This document shows, in pieces, positions 55,227 to 64,000 of a stretch of 64,000 bases of DNA (within the stretch, counting starts at the first letter, position 1; each line of letters begins with the position of its first letter). Source of the DNA: Reticulitermes speratus (Eukaryota; Arthropoda; Insecta; Blattodea; Rhinotermitidae); NCBI GenBank assembly GCA_021186555.1, contig JAJKFL010000042.1, positions 14,703,521-14,767,520 of the forward strand. The letters are read 5' to 3'. The translations under genes were made by a program, and so were the position numbers. The notes under the pieces are model-generated. The model worked only from the letters and a program-made list of their open reading frames with translations. It was not told the DNA's origin and made no database searches.

Positions 55227-56540
55227 AATGGTAATTAATTCATTCTGTAGTCTGTCTTACGACAGGTCTGTAGCCTCTTCCAAAGCGAGTTCTCCACAGG
55301 TTGCGATCTAGTGCTTCCTCTTTCAATTTCCAGTACCTTTTCTTTTCCTTAAGGTCATCCAGTAGCTGCTTACGTCTTCTCCCTCGTCGTCCCGTCATTT
55401 CTATCCTTCCTTCTAACTTTCCTTCAATCACGTGTTTCAGAAGGCAGTTTGTACGCAAGATGTGACCAATCCAGTTAGCCTTTCTTCTTTTTATTGTATG
55501 TAGGATATTCCTCTCCTCCTTGACTCTGTGTAATACTTCTTCATTTCTCACACGATCGGTCCAACTGATCTTCTCCATTCTTCTCCAGCACCACATTTCA
55601 AAACTTTCCAGATACTTCTGATCTACTTTCCGAAGTGTCCACGTTTCAGCACCATACAAAGCTATGCTCAAAATGTAGCACTTTACTAGTTTCTTCCTTA
55701 AATTTAATTCCAGTTTGCTGGTGAAAAGATTTTTTTTCTTGTTGAATGCTGTTTTTGCCATGGCAATTCTGGATTTAATTTCACGTGTACACCTTGCATC
55801 ACTTGTTATCATGCTACCCAAATAATTGAAATATTCCACATTCTCCAATTGTTTTTGATCTATCATAATTTTCATTGGGGATGGTTGCCTTGAGATTTTC
55901 ATTACTTTAGTTTTTCCCACATTCATTTCCATTCCATAGCGTCTTCCAATTTCAATTATTCTATCAATCATGCCCTGTAGCACCTTTTCTTCCCTAGCCA
56001 GTAGCACAAGGTCATCTGCATATTTCACAGTGCGAATTACTTGTCCTCCTATTTTGAAGTCTCCAAACCCTTCAAGAGCTTCCTTGGTAAGGTACTCGCT
56101 GTATAAGTTGAACAGAATCGGTGACAAGCAGCAACCTTGTCTAACTCCTCTTCCAATCTTCACACTTCTCGTCTCCCCTTGGTCCAGTCGTATTTTCACA
56201 CTCTGTTCCATGTACAATTTGCTGATCAATCTTCTTTCGCGCCAGTCTATCCCAATTCCTTTTAGGATTTGCATTAATTTGGTCCAGTTGACACGGTCAA
56301 ATGCCTTCTGCCAGTCTATGAAGCAAGCACACAATTCCTCATCTATGACCTAGGTTCGTTCTGATATTATTCTCAGCATCCCAATTGCATCCCTAGTTCC
56401 TTTTCCTCTTCTAAATCCAAACTGATCTTCTCCAAGTGCATCTTCAATTTTCCTCTCAATCCTTCCTCTAAGTATCCTCGCTACTATCTTTGCTGCATGA
56501 GCGATGATGCTGATTGTGCGATGGTCGCTGCAATGGTAAT
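55227..56540 (-). pseudogene. LINE-1 reverse transcriptase, 5'-truncated, one stop
   Basis: A non-LTR retrotransposon copy at 55236-56531 between 9-bp TSDs AATGGTAAT (55227-55235, 56532-56540). The minus-strand frame runs from CSDHRTISIIAHAAK through an in-frame TAG (56350-56352) and then about 370 open codons to a TGA at 55240. RT motifs in order: FGFRRGKGTRDAI, FIDWQKAFDRVNW (catalytic Asp), GVRQGCCLSPILFNLY, KYADDLVLLA (catalytic Asp pair), MNVGKTKVM, YLGSMIT; then the thumb and tail ALYGAETWTL, RRKANWIGHILR, LWRTRFGRGYRP and RQTTE. The endonuclease and first part of RT are absent through 5' truncation. Only one disabling codon in about 1.3 kb argues for a fairly young insertion. Clade not assigned. 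Confidence 0.95.
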
Positions 56541-56630
56541 AAAGAAGGAGAAATTACTTACTCTTAATTTTATTTTTATTTAATGTTTAAATGACAATTT
56601 GTTACACAGAACTGTCAAACCTGTTACAAT

Positions 56631-56853
56631 TCACAATACATTTTCGAAAATTTCACCGACAACCTCAATACACTTTGCAACTCGTGTGCGAAGATGGAGC
56701 GTTGTTCAAGCAGATATTCGCGTTTTTTTATGTGGGCAACAGCATTCAAAATTCGAGCGAGCAATTTTTCTCGTGTATCCACTTTGTTTTGTAAACTTCA
56801 CTCTTCATCCATCCATACAAACAAAAATCTAACGGAGTTAAGTCTGGAGATCC
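56631..56853 (-). pseudogene. DDE transposase C-terminus relic
   Basis: Minus-strand coding DNA with frameshifts: GSPDLTPLDFCLYGWMKSEVY, then in the next frame VDTREKLLARILNAVAHIKK, then RTRVAKCIEVVGEIFENVL and a stop at 56631-56633. The SPDLxPLDFxLWG block is the catalytic-domain end of IS630/Tc1/mariner-type transposases, where the last acidic residue lies nearby. It is fused directly to the terminal repeat, so the N-terminal part was lost by internal deletion. Confidence 0.85.
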
Positions 56854-56972
56854 AAACAGCTCTAAGTCGGTAACCATTTAGAATTAGACACACGTTCGTA
56901 TGAAAGTTTTTTTCTCACATTGACTGATATGACCTCCAAAAATATTGACCTTTCTTTCTGAATCACCCTGTA

Positions 56973-57685
56973 TGCGTAAACTAACCATTTTAAGTCCGAA
57001 GGTCTTTTAAATAATACTTCCAATTTCTGAATCTACATCGCAGGAATAAAGGTGTGAGCAAATGCAGAAACTTCGGTTGTTAAAGCAGGCTGTACAGAAA
57101 GTGAACACTGTGCTTCAAAGGCTTATGATCACAAGCAACAAGCCAGTTATGGAAATCATAAAAATATTTTTTTTCGCATATTTACACATGTTTAAGTGTA
57201 GATTCCTTAAAAGTGGCATGTATTTATAACTAAAAATTTAGTGTTCTCGCGGAATGTTCACTGTTAACCACACGTTCCATTTTCACTCATTTGTTCGAAA
57301 AGTTTGTTTTGATTTGAAGTCCGTTTAAATGATTATGTACAGGGTTAAATATTAATAATGACAACCTTTTAAATTTATTATCTCTTGATGGCTCCAGTTA
57401 AAATGCGTCGCAAACAAAAATTTCTTTACTTACTCCGACATTTCGGGGCACGTCTTCCTACTGATCCCTCTTGTGACGGCTTAAACTTTATATTGTACTT
57501 GTTTAAGCATTCTAGACTTTGTGGTAACGTCGTTTTCACTCTGTTAGTTACAGTTTAGTTTATTTTGTAAGAACATATCCTAATACTCTTCTTAACACAA
57601 ATTCCTCATATCCTCCTGTCTACTCCTAGGCTTTTCATGTATTCTCTTCCGTTAAGGATTTCGGATGGAGCGACTTGGCCTCCAG
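56973..57685. other. No gene seen
   Basis: A foldback-like core occurs at 57437-57475 (CTCCGACATTTCGGGGCAC, TCTTCCTACTGATCCC). Otherwise nothing. Confidence 0.45.
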
Positions 57686-57946
57686 TGCCCAGTCAGGATA
57701 AAAGGTAAAGCAATCCCATTACAGGCCTTGACAGGCCCTTAGGGCTCCAGGAGGTTGAGGCTCCCAGGTTTTTAGACAATCGACACATGAAGGTGGTAAG
57801 ATTGTCAGCCCTACTCACCGACCGCCTTTACCCCCCAGGAAAGATGTCTGGTACTCATTTCTGTTAGAGGCAGAGTCGACCCCAGGGCCATAGTGCGACC
57901 GAAACGATTATGTCAGTGAAAAATTCCATTGCCCAGTCAGGATAAA
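57686..57946 (-). mobile_element. SINE-E, 5'-truncated, exact 17-bp TSDs
   Basis: Minus-strand SINE 57703-57929 without tRNA head. TSD TGCCCAGTCAGGATAAA at 57686-57702 and 57930-57946, perfect over 17 bases. Confidence 0.96.
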
Positions 57947-58879
57947 GCGACATTATATTGAAACTCATTGATTACGTCACAGTTGCGTGTTCGCCGCTTG
58001 TCCTGGCGACGTACGAGTGTCGGTCAGAAAATAAGTGTCCGGGAAGCATAATTTCGTAAATAAAGAAAAGTAAACATCCCACAGAAGGCCCTAATTTGGC
58101 CCTGAACTCGTAGGATCCGTTTCCAGCGCGTAAGAAAAATCTCTGGGTTCACAGATGTGTGCACGATCGCGAGATGGAAGCAGTTGTGACACAGTGGCTT
58201 TTAACAGAGAATACTGACTGATATCGGCAGAGAACAGAGCAAGTTGTCGCACGGTATGACAGATGACTCATTTTTAGCGAGAGCTATGTGGAAATGTAGT
58301 GGGGTAACAGTACATGTAAAAGTGAAACTTTTGTTTAGAGCTGAAAGAAATTATCCGAAATATGTGCACTGTCAGCGTGTTTTATGTTGGTCTATTGTGT
58401 TGAATTAATTTTTCTTCATTTTTGTCAGGAATATCTGGAATTCGAACCTGAAACTTTGTGATGTAAATTTGCTAGAAGCAGTATTTATAATTTCGACATG
58501 TAGCGTTATGTAAGCTGCACTGATTCTGATGGAGCTGTGAAAATCGTGTGTAACTTCAACCGCGGATGAAACGGTAATTCATACTCTGCTAAGTCTTGAC
58601 GTAAGCGTGTAGCAACAAAACTAGGATGGTTCTGTAACGGATTAAACTATCTTCTATGCTGTGTGATATCAGACCGTAGAAGTTACCTGTTTTTACATTC
58701 CCTTGTACGGAAAATCGAAAAAGCTTGCAACAAGCTGCTGCCATGTGGTTGGAACGCCATTCATACTGGGGAGAAACTAGTTAAAATGAAATGCGCATTA
58801 GAAAGTAGGTCTTGAAACTGATGCGTTGTCAACCGATACAAAGAAAATAAACATTTGTTGAAGTCCGGTAATTCATAAT
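57947..58879. other. No gene seen
   Basis: Nothing recognised. Confidence 0.5.
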
Positions 58880-59205
58880 AATCCATCCATCCACGTAAGG
58901 CGCTACAGCCCCTCCTGGGCCCTGGCCTCCCACAAAAGGCCCCTCCATTCTTCTCTAGTCCTTTCCGAAGTATCTTTAAGGTTTTCTCGAGATAAACTTT
59001 CTTTACGGGGTAAGGTGTGTGGTCTCACGCCCAACCCCCCCCCCCCCATTTTGGACGACCTGTGTATCTCTTTTCGTCTGGGTCATCACCTTTGACCTGT
59101 GTGGCATGGGAAACCCTGACAGTAGCTAAGCTACTGCTGGCATAGGATCCCTGCACCACGCAAGCTGCACCACAGAACCAAAGTAGAGATTCTATGGGGG
59201 GTGGA
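58880..59205 (-). mobile_element. Probable LINE 3' end sharing the SINE-B tail
   Basis: Minus strand gives coding-like text (VKGDDPDEKRYTGRPKW; ENLKDTSERTREEWRGLLWE in another frame), then GAGGCCAGGGCCCAGGAGGG, GCTGTAGCGCC and a (GGAT)n-type tail. The last 30 bp resemble the SINE-B end. A poly(C) run interrupts at 59036-59047. Confidence 0.5.
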
Positions 59206-59408
59206 AGTCCTAATAACAATTACTGTTTCCATTCTGAACCCCATATATATTTGCATTAAAGGAATAATGTAAGATCCACATTTCAGTAACAATCTTCCGT
59301 TTATTTGGCTTACAATAAATTCGAAATAAAAATACAGTTGTACAAATGTTTCATAAAAGATAGGCCAAGTAGAAGTAAGTCTACCACAGTCTGATAATTA
59401 GCTTAACT
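59206..59408. other. No feature seen
   Basis: AT-rich. Confidence 0.5.
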
Positions 59409-59568
59409 TTAACCCTCTAAAGCCTTATGGTTAATATATATACCATCAGTTTCAACATTCAGCAATTCTATGCTTGTCCACAGAGTGTGTTTACTCTATG
59501 GAGCCTAACGACAGGTATGCCAGTCACGCAATATGATGCTCAAAAGGCCGAACATCAGGTAAGGGTTA
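59409..59568 (-). mobile_element. Mite-P copy 7 (minus strand, shortened)
   Basis: Plus strand TTAACCCTCTAAAGCCTTAT at one end and AAGGGTTAC at the other. Reverse-complemented interior CATAGAATTGCTGAATGTTG and ATATATATTAACCATAAGGC match the family 3' half. About 160 bp, so an internal deletion is likely. Confidence 0.65.
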
Positions 59569-61275
59569 CGGCCATTTAATGGCCTACTTATGCAGCTGTC
59601 ATTTAAATTCCGGTCTCTTTCACATCATACCCGGCATGTAATTTCGGTGCCAAGTGGTTTATATGTTTTGTATGGTTCTCAGAATAAAACGCGATTATTT
59701 GCCTATGAAATATTAACCTGTTGGTTTAGGCATTTTTACGAAATAAAAAAGAACACCTTGTGTGGAGACCACACCCGTATGTCTGTCCGCGGCCTGCTAC
59801 CGGTAGCAAAATTCTTTGCCTGATTTTCATGGAATTAAGTACAGAAATTCCTTAATCTTGTGTTTCATGCAATCGGCCTGGTGACATATTTCAAGTAAAT
59901 GCGTACGTGAATTTCGACCCGTGATGTTTGTATTTCTTGACGGATTTAGTTAAATCTTCGCGTAATCTATTGCCCAGTACTGAGTTTTGTACATATCGGT
60001 GCAATAAAAGGCATAGTGCGTTGAAGGGCATAAATGAAATGTTACTCTGATTTTGTACATTTTTATTACGAGTTGGATAAAATTCCGTGTGAAGATCTTC
60101 ACGTAATGCTGTTGAGCAATTGTGAAGTCAGTCGAAATCGGTGCAGCCAAAGACATATTTTGCTTAATGAACCAAATAAAATTTTGCCCTGCATTTTCTA
60201 ACGTCTTCATCCGATTGGGATAAAATTCGGCAAAGGGTGACCACAGAAAATTATTGAGTGTTTGTGGGTTAGGTGAGCGACTTATTTAAAGATTTTGTTT
60301 AGGAGCCGAAATGAATTCCACTTCGTAGTTTCCGTATATATTTCCAGTTTTCCTGAAATGCAGATTAAGAACTCTCCACATAATGCTGTTCATCATCTGT
60401 AAACTTCTTTAAATTTGGCGCAGGGAGGGCCACCCTTTTCTTATGGGTGTAAAATTAATTACATTTACGCATGTATCGTGAAATACTATCACATTATAAC
60501 GTAAAGAACGCCTTTGTATAGTGTGTGTGCTACGTCGTGGAACACACCAGTTGCACTTTTTTACAACGAACAATGTGTTTTACTGCGCGGTACGAACTTG
60601 GTCTCGAAATATAATTATAATTCAGGATGACCTGAATCTTCGTGTAATAGATCAAGGTTGTTCTAAAATTTTTAAAGCCTTTGCCGAATCTCCCAATAAT
60701 AATAATAATAATAATAATATCAGAATAGTATCTTTAATTTTACCTCGACACTCCACAATCGCTCTTAGTGGTACAGCTCTTCGAATAAAGTACGAACCGT
60801 AATATGAGAATAAAATAGAAGAAGAAGAAGCAGAAGGTAATATTTGGTTTTTATTGTAATAAAAGTGGTATGTAAAGTCGAGAGGAAGAGAGTAGTATTT
60901 CGGAGAAGTGTATTCAATTAGGAAGTCGAGTTCGGAAGATTTGGTATCGATTGTGGGCTACTTTGAGAAGTTTGTTTCATAATTTCGCCTGACTTATTTC
61001 TTGTTGTAACTTATATTAAGTTGTATAAAGCAAGGGGCAATTATGGTTTCACCTATTCACATAAAAGAGAACAGCAAATGAAATAGGAAAAGTAAGAAAA
61101 GGAAGGATGGAACTTGTAGTAGAGGAAACAAAAGGAATACTGTTTATGATGATTGATGATAAGGGACGGAAGAAGACGTGTGATTACCGAGATTAAGAGG
61201 AGAAGATGAGTTAAAATCGTTCAATAAATTTCTAGGCTTAGAACAGTAAACCTTCAGTCAAGCAGCCTTTAATCT
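59569..61275. other. No gene; degenerate repeats; (AAT)n at 60693
   Basis: The segment 59830-60480 has recurring phrases (ATAAAATTCCGTGTGAAG, ATAAAATTCGGCAAAGG, GTAATGCTGTTGAGC, ATAATGCTGTTCATC) suggesting an old internally repetitive element. AAT run at 60693-60720 and GAA run near 60815-60835. Confidence 0.4.
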
Positions 61276-61465
61276 ACAGGAACGAAGTTGTCTCTCCCGA
61301 AGGATTAAACAACCGGAGCGTGAAGCTAACTATTTATCTACATCTAATGCAGAGAACGGAAAGATTCCCCCGTCACACACTTTACACGCTTCCATAGCCC
61401 TTGTCAGAGTAACTTCGCTTTTATATTCAGTATCTTACAAGGCTTACTAATCCCTCTTTTCGTGA
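61276..61465 (+). mobile_element. Possible SINE-G, old
   Basis: CTCTCCCGAAGGATTAAACA, CCGGAGCGTGAAGC and CGCTTCCATAGCCC follow the SINE-G body order loosely. Confidence 0.35.
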
Positions 61466-61646
61466 AACAGTAAGCTGATTTGTCTGTATCTGAATCAGAC
61501 AGAACTTCTGTAACATACACATATGTAACTTTATGGGCACACAAAATAAATGGAGACGCGTCGAGGTGGATCTAATATGGTTCGCTAATATGCTGCATAG
61601 ACAGATTATTTTTGTTTTGCATTGGATTCCTTTATACCTGTCTCAT

Positions 61647-61885
61647 GGCCATGTCATGGCTGAGGCGGTTTTTTGCCGCCTTCTCACTGCCGAAGTTCGG
61701 GTTTAGTCGCAGGGCAGCCAGTGTGTGATTTGTGGCAGAAAAAAATTGGCACAGGGAGAGCTTTTGTCTGAGTACTTCGATTTTATCCTGTCAATTGTCA
61801 TTCCACCAATGCTCCATTTCCATTAATTTATCATCCAGAGCGTGAAAAATGAGTCCCTTTGTGGTCGCAGTTTAAAAGACACACT
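61647..61885 (+). mobile_element. SINE-A, diverged
   Basis: Head CCATGTCATGGCTGAGGCGG, decayed B box GTTCGGGTTTAGTCGC, body TTGGCACAGGGAGAGC, CATTCCACCAATGCTCCATT and a GTCCCTTTGTGG-like end. Confidence 0.7.
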
Positions 61886-61949
61886 TTTACCCTCGCCATG
61901 ACGGAATTACCTCTATCAAACTACACAAGTCAAGTGAATTGCAGCTGGG

Positions 61950-62734
61950 GGTTTATCTACGTAGCGTGTTACTGACTCACTTGCCTCCGGTTTATCTACA
62001 TAGCCTGTTACTGACTCACTTGCCTCCGGTTTATCTACGTAGCGTGTTACTGACTCACTTGCCTCCGGTTTATCTACGTAGCGTGTTACTGACTCACTTG
62101 CATCCGGTTTATTTACGCAGCGTGTTACTGACTCACTTGCCTCCGGTTTATCTACGTAGCGTGTTACTGACTCACGTGCCTCCGGTTTATCTACGTAGCG
62201 TGTTACTGACTCACTTGCCTCCGGTTTATCTACGTAGCGTGTTACTGACTCACGTGCCTCCGGTTTATCTACGTAGCGTGTTACTGACTCAGTTGCCTCC
62301 GGTTTATCTACGTAGCGTGTTACTGACTCACGTGCCTCCGGTTTATCTACATACCGTGTTACTGACTCACTTGCCTCCGGTTTATCTACGTAGCGTGTTA
62401 CTGACTCACGTGCCTCCGGTTTATCTACATAGCGTGTTACTGACTCACGTGCCTCCGGTTTATCTACATAGCGTGTTACTGACTCACTTGCCTCCGGTTT
62501 ATCTACATAGCGTGTTACTGACTCAGTTGCCTCCGGTTTATCTACGTAGCGTGTTACTGACTCACTTGCCTCCGGTTTATCTACGTAGCGTGTTACTGAC
62601 TCACTTGCCTCCGGTTTATCTACGTAGCGTGTTACTGACTCACTTGCCTCCGGTTTATCTACGTAGCGTGTTACTGACTCACTTGCCTCCGGTTTATCTA
62701 CGTAGCGTGTTACTGACTCACTTGCCTCCGGTTT
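61950..62734. repeat. 39-bp minisatellite, 20 units
   Basis: Unit GGTTTATCTACGTAGCGTGT + TACTGACTCACTTGCCTCC, repeated 20 times with few substitutions, then a partial unit. 39 is divisible by three and lacks stops in one frame, so a 283-codon open frame runs through (VYLRSVLLTHLPP repeats), but there is no other coding evidence. Each unit contains TGACTCA (AP-1/TRE consensus; variant AGTTG units also keep TGACTCA). Some units have CACGTG instead of CACTTG. Confidence 0.97.
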
Positions 62735-62807
62735 CGTTATTGCGCGGCCAGCATGATGACAGTTTTATGTCCGTTTCGGGGGTTAAATAATCAAGATTCA
62801 AAAGATT

Positions 62808-63122
62808 GAGGTGGCGGTGTTACAGTTGTTTGATGTAGGAGCTTGGTTGTTTGAGGTGACGGTGTTACAGTTGTTTGATGTAGGAGGTTGGTTGGTTGAG
62901 GTGACGGTGTTACAGTTGTTTGATGTAGGAGGTTGGTTGGTTGAGGTAACGGTGTTACAGTTGTTTGATGTAGGAGGTTGGTTGGTTGAGGTAACGGTGT
63001 TACAGTTGTTTGATGTAGGAGGTTGGTTGGTTGAGGTAACGGTGTTACAGTTGTTTGATGTAGGAGGTTGGTTGGTTGAGGTGACGGTGTTACAGTTGTT
63101 TGATGTAGGAGGTTGGTTGTGG
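62808..63122. repeat. 45-bp minisatellite, seven units
   Basis: Unit GAGGTGACGGTGTTACAGTT + GTTTGATGTAGGAGGTTGGTTGGTT (45 bp), starting at 62808, 62853, 62898, 62943, 62988, 63033 and 63078. Strong G/T versus C/A strand asymmetry. Open frames on both strands result from the multiple-of-three period. Confidence 0.97.
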
Positions 63123-63811
63123 TTTCCAGTTGATTAGGGTTTTGTGGGTCGACCAGGGAACTTTCCAACGGATGATGGGCTCCACGCCAATCTCGGTCAA
63201 GGTTCAGCTCCGCAGACAATCCCGGGAATGCGGATTTGCAGCGAACAAGCTACACTACTGTCTAACAAGTAAATAGTAATTTCAGATTATTTTATTGACA
63301 ATAAAATAACACCAGCTTTTCTCTAACTTAATTTATTAATGACATTTCGCATCGATGCCCATTCTTGAGCTTACGTTTCTCTTGGGGGTGCAACAAATTA
63401 TCACCATACGCACGTTGTGTGAAATGAAGTATTCCCGGGCAGTTTGCCTTGTGAAGATGCCGTAAGTATTAATATTTCGGTGACTCTTTCATTCTCCATC
63501 GTCAGGGTGTTAGCCTCACTATTGTTTATACCTCCTCCCAGCCGTGTGCTTCGATATGATTAAAGGTACATACACTAGGTAGCCACCGAAACCTGTTACA
63601 CTAACTTTTTCTTCACGCGACTGACAGCCCGAGAAAATTTAATTGGGTATAGTCGCTGTGAAAATTTGAAATATTATCTATATATAATGTGTTATATTAG
63701 GAAATGCTGTACTACACAAGGCCACAAGTGTGAAGTGCATTTGTCTGTTGGAGAACAGAGTATACTACTGGGCTCTTGAGGAGACGGAGATTTTGAGATT
63801 TGGGCACGTAG
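63123..63811. other. No gene seen; foldback core near 63450-63525
   Basis: CTTGTGAAGATGCCGTAAG, ATTTCGGTGACTC and CTCCATCGTCAGGGTG look like facing copies of the dispersed foldback core. Otherwise nothing. Confidence 0.45.
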
Positions 63812-64000
63812 TGTGGCCCATGTGTTGCCGGGCGGTCTAAGGCTTAGGTCTGCTTCTGCTCGACTGCGGGGATTGCGGGTTCGAATCCCGCTGAGGACAT
63901 AAATTTTCGTTTCTTGTGTTTGTTGTGTTTTGTGTAGGTAGCGGCCTCACTACTAGTTGATCACACTTTCAGAGGAGTCCTACCGGGCGTGTGTGTGTGT
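63812..64000 (+). mobile_element. SINE-B variant, cut by window edge
   Basis: TGTTGCCGGGCGGTCTAAGG, B box GGGTTCGAATCCC, then TTTCTTGTGTTTGTTGTG, TTTCAGAGGAGTCCTACCG. The tail is beyond the window. It shares the TTGTGTTTGTTG segment with the 27325 variant. Confidence 0.85.

Larger units (their letters stand above)
55081..56972 (-). mobile_element. Tc1/mariner-like element, split by LINE-1
   Basis: The outer element has long terminal inverted repeats of about 130 bp: left TACAGGATGATTCAGGAG...GTCATTGTGAGAAAAAAG...GGTTACCGA.ATAGAGCTGTTTG (55081-55212) and right 56842-56972 in reverse complement, with TA at both outer edges. Inside the right arm is the C-terminus of a DDE transposase. Without the LINE-1 insertion (55236-56531) the element would be about 590 bp, an internally deleted non-autonomous copy. 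Confidence 0.85.

Noticed and set aside
61939-62790. 283-codon open frame
   Set aside because: It is a by-product of a 39-bp tandem repeat with no stop in one frame; no start context, splice or domain evidence.
62791-63219. 142-codon minus and 108-codon plus frames
   Set aside because: Both strands open over the same 45-bp repeat, which is typical of simple periodicity rather than coding.

Overview
This window looks like gene-poor, AT-rich, repeat-dominated nuclear DNA from an insect, most likely a cockroach or termite (Blattodea) and plausibly Periplaneta americana. The reasons are tRNA-headed SINEs in many copies, 5'-truncated non-LTR retrotransposons (LINEs) flanked by target-site duplications (TSDs), MITEs, microsatellites, and no dense bacterial-style coding. 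The order-level guess rests on protein fragments I remember as abundant in blattodean gene predictions: RVLVG..EGK.PLGR, LWRTRFGRG...RQTTE, and the CTGAAGATGG...CGAAAC repeats. I could not search to confirm it.

Family labels used here are mine. SINE-A: body AAAGTGGCACTGGGACAGG. SINE-B: head GGCCGTGCGGTCTAAGGCG, tail GGGCTGTCGAGCCAT plus poly(A). SINE-E: ends GGGATTGCTTTACC without poly(A). SINE-F and SINE-G: other tRNA-like families. LINE-1: RT family of 55.2-56.5 kb. LINE-2: 11.8-12.4 kb. LINE-3: tail GGACAGGTGGCRGGCT, usually only the last 150 bp present. LINE-4 and LINE-5: single fragments. Mite-P: piggyBac-type MITE bounded by TTAA. Fold-K: long hairpin MITE.

Layout. 0-13.5 kb: SINE-A, LINE-3, LINE-1 and LINE-2 fragments, two Fold-K hairpins, two Mite-P copies, SINE-B, -E and -G. 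13.5-24 kb: a 71-bp tandem array, a SINE-B inserted in a SINE-A, a perfect SINE-E insertion, and two complex SINE-B composites inside hairpin or repeat DNA. 24-50 kb: sparse degraded repeats, four Mite-P copies, a 38-bp minisatellite, LINE-4/5 relics. 50.7-53 kb: the only credible host-gene signal, on the minus strand: a GC-rich promoter-like block with strong splice donors (52.63-52.97 kb) and an exon starting MPRCYMVKK (50.72-50.96 kb), which resembles the SNAG repressor motif of Snail/Scratch/Gfi zinc-finger factors. Its zinc-finger exons are not visible. 55-57 kb: a Tc1/mariner-like element split by a LINE-1. 57-64 kb: SINE-E, a seventh Mite-P, two adjacent minisatellites (39-bp x 20 with an AP-1 site per unit; 45-bp x 7, G-rich) and a SINE-B cut by the window edge.

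There is no operon, CRISPR array, rRNA or convincing functional tRNA. The most interesting structures are the composite SINE-B lineage carrying a poly(A)-tailed internal insert, the TTAA-bounded MITE family, the AP-1 minisatellite, and the putative SNAG-type first exons.
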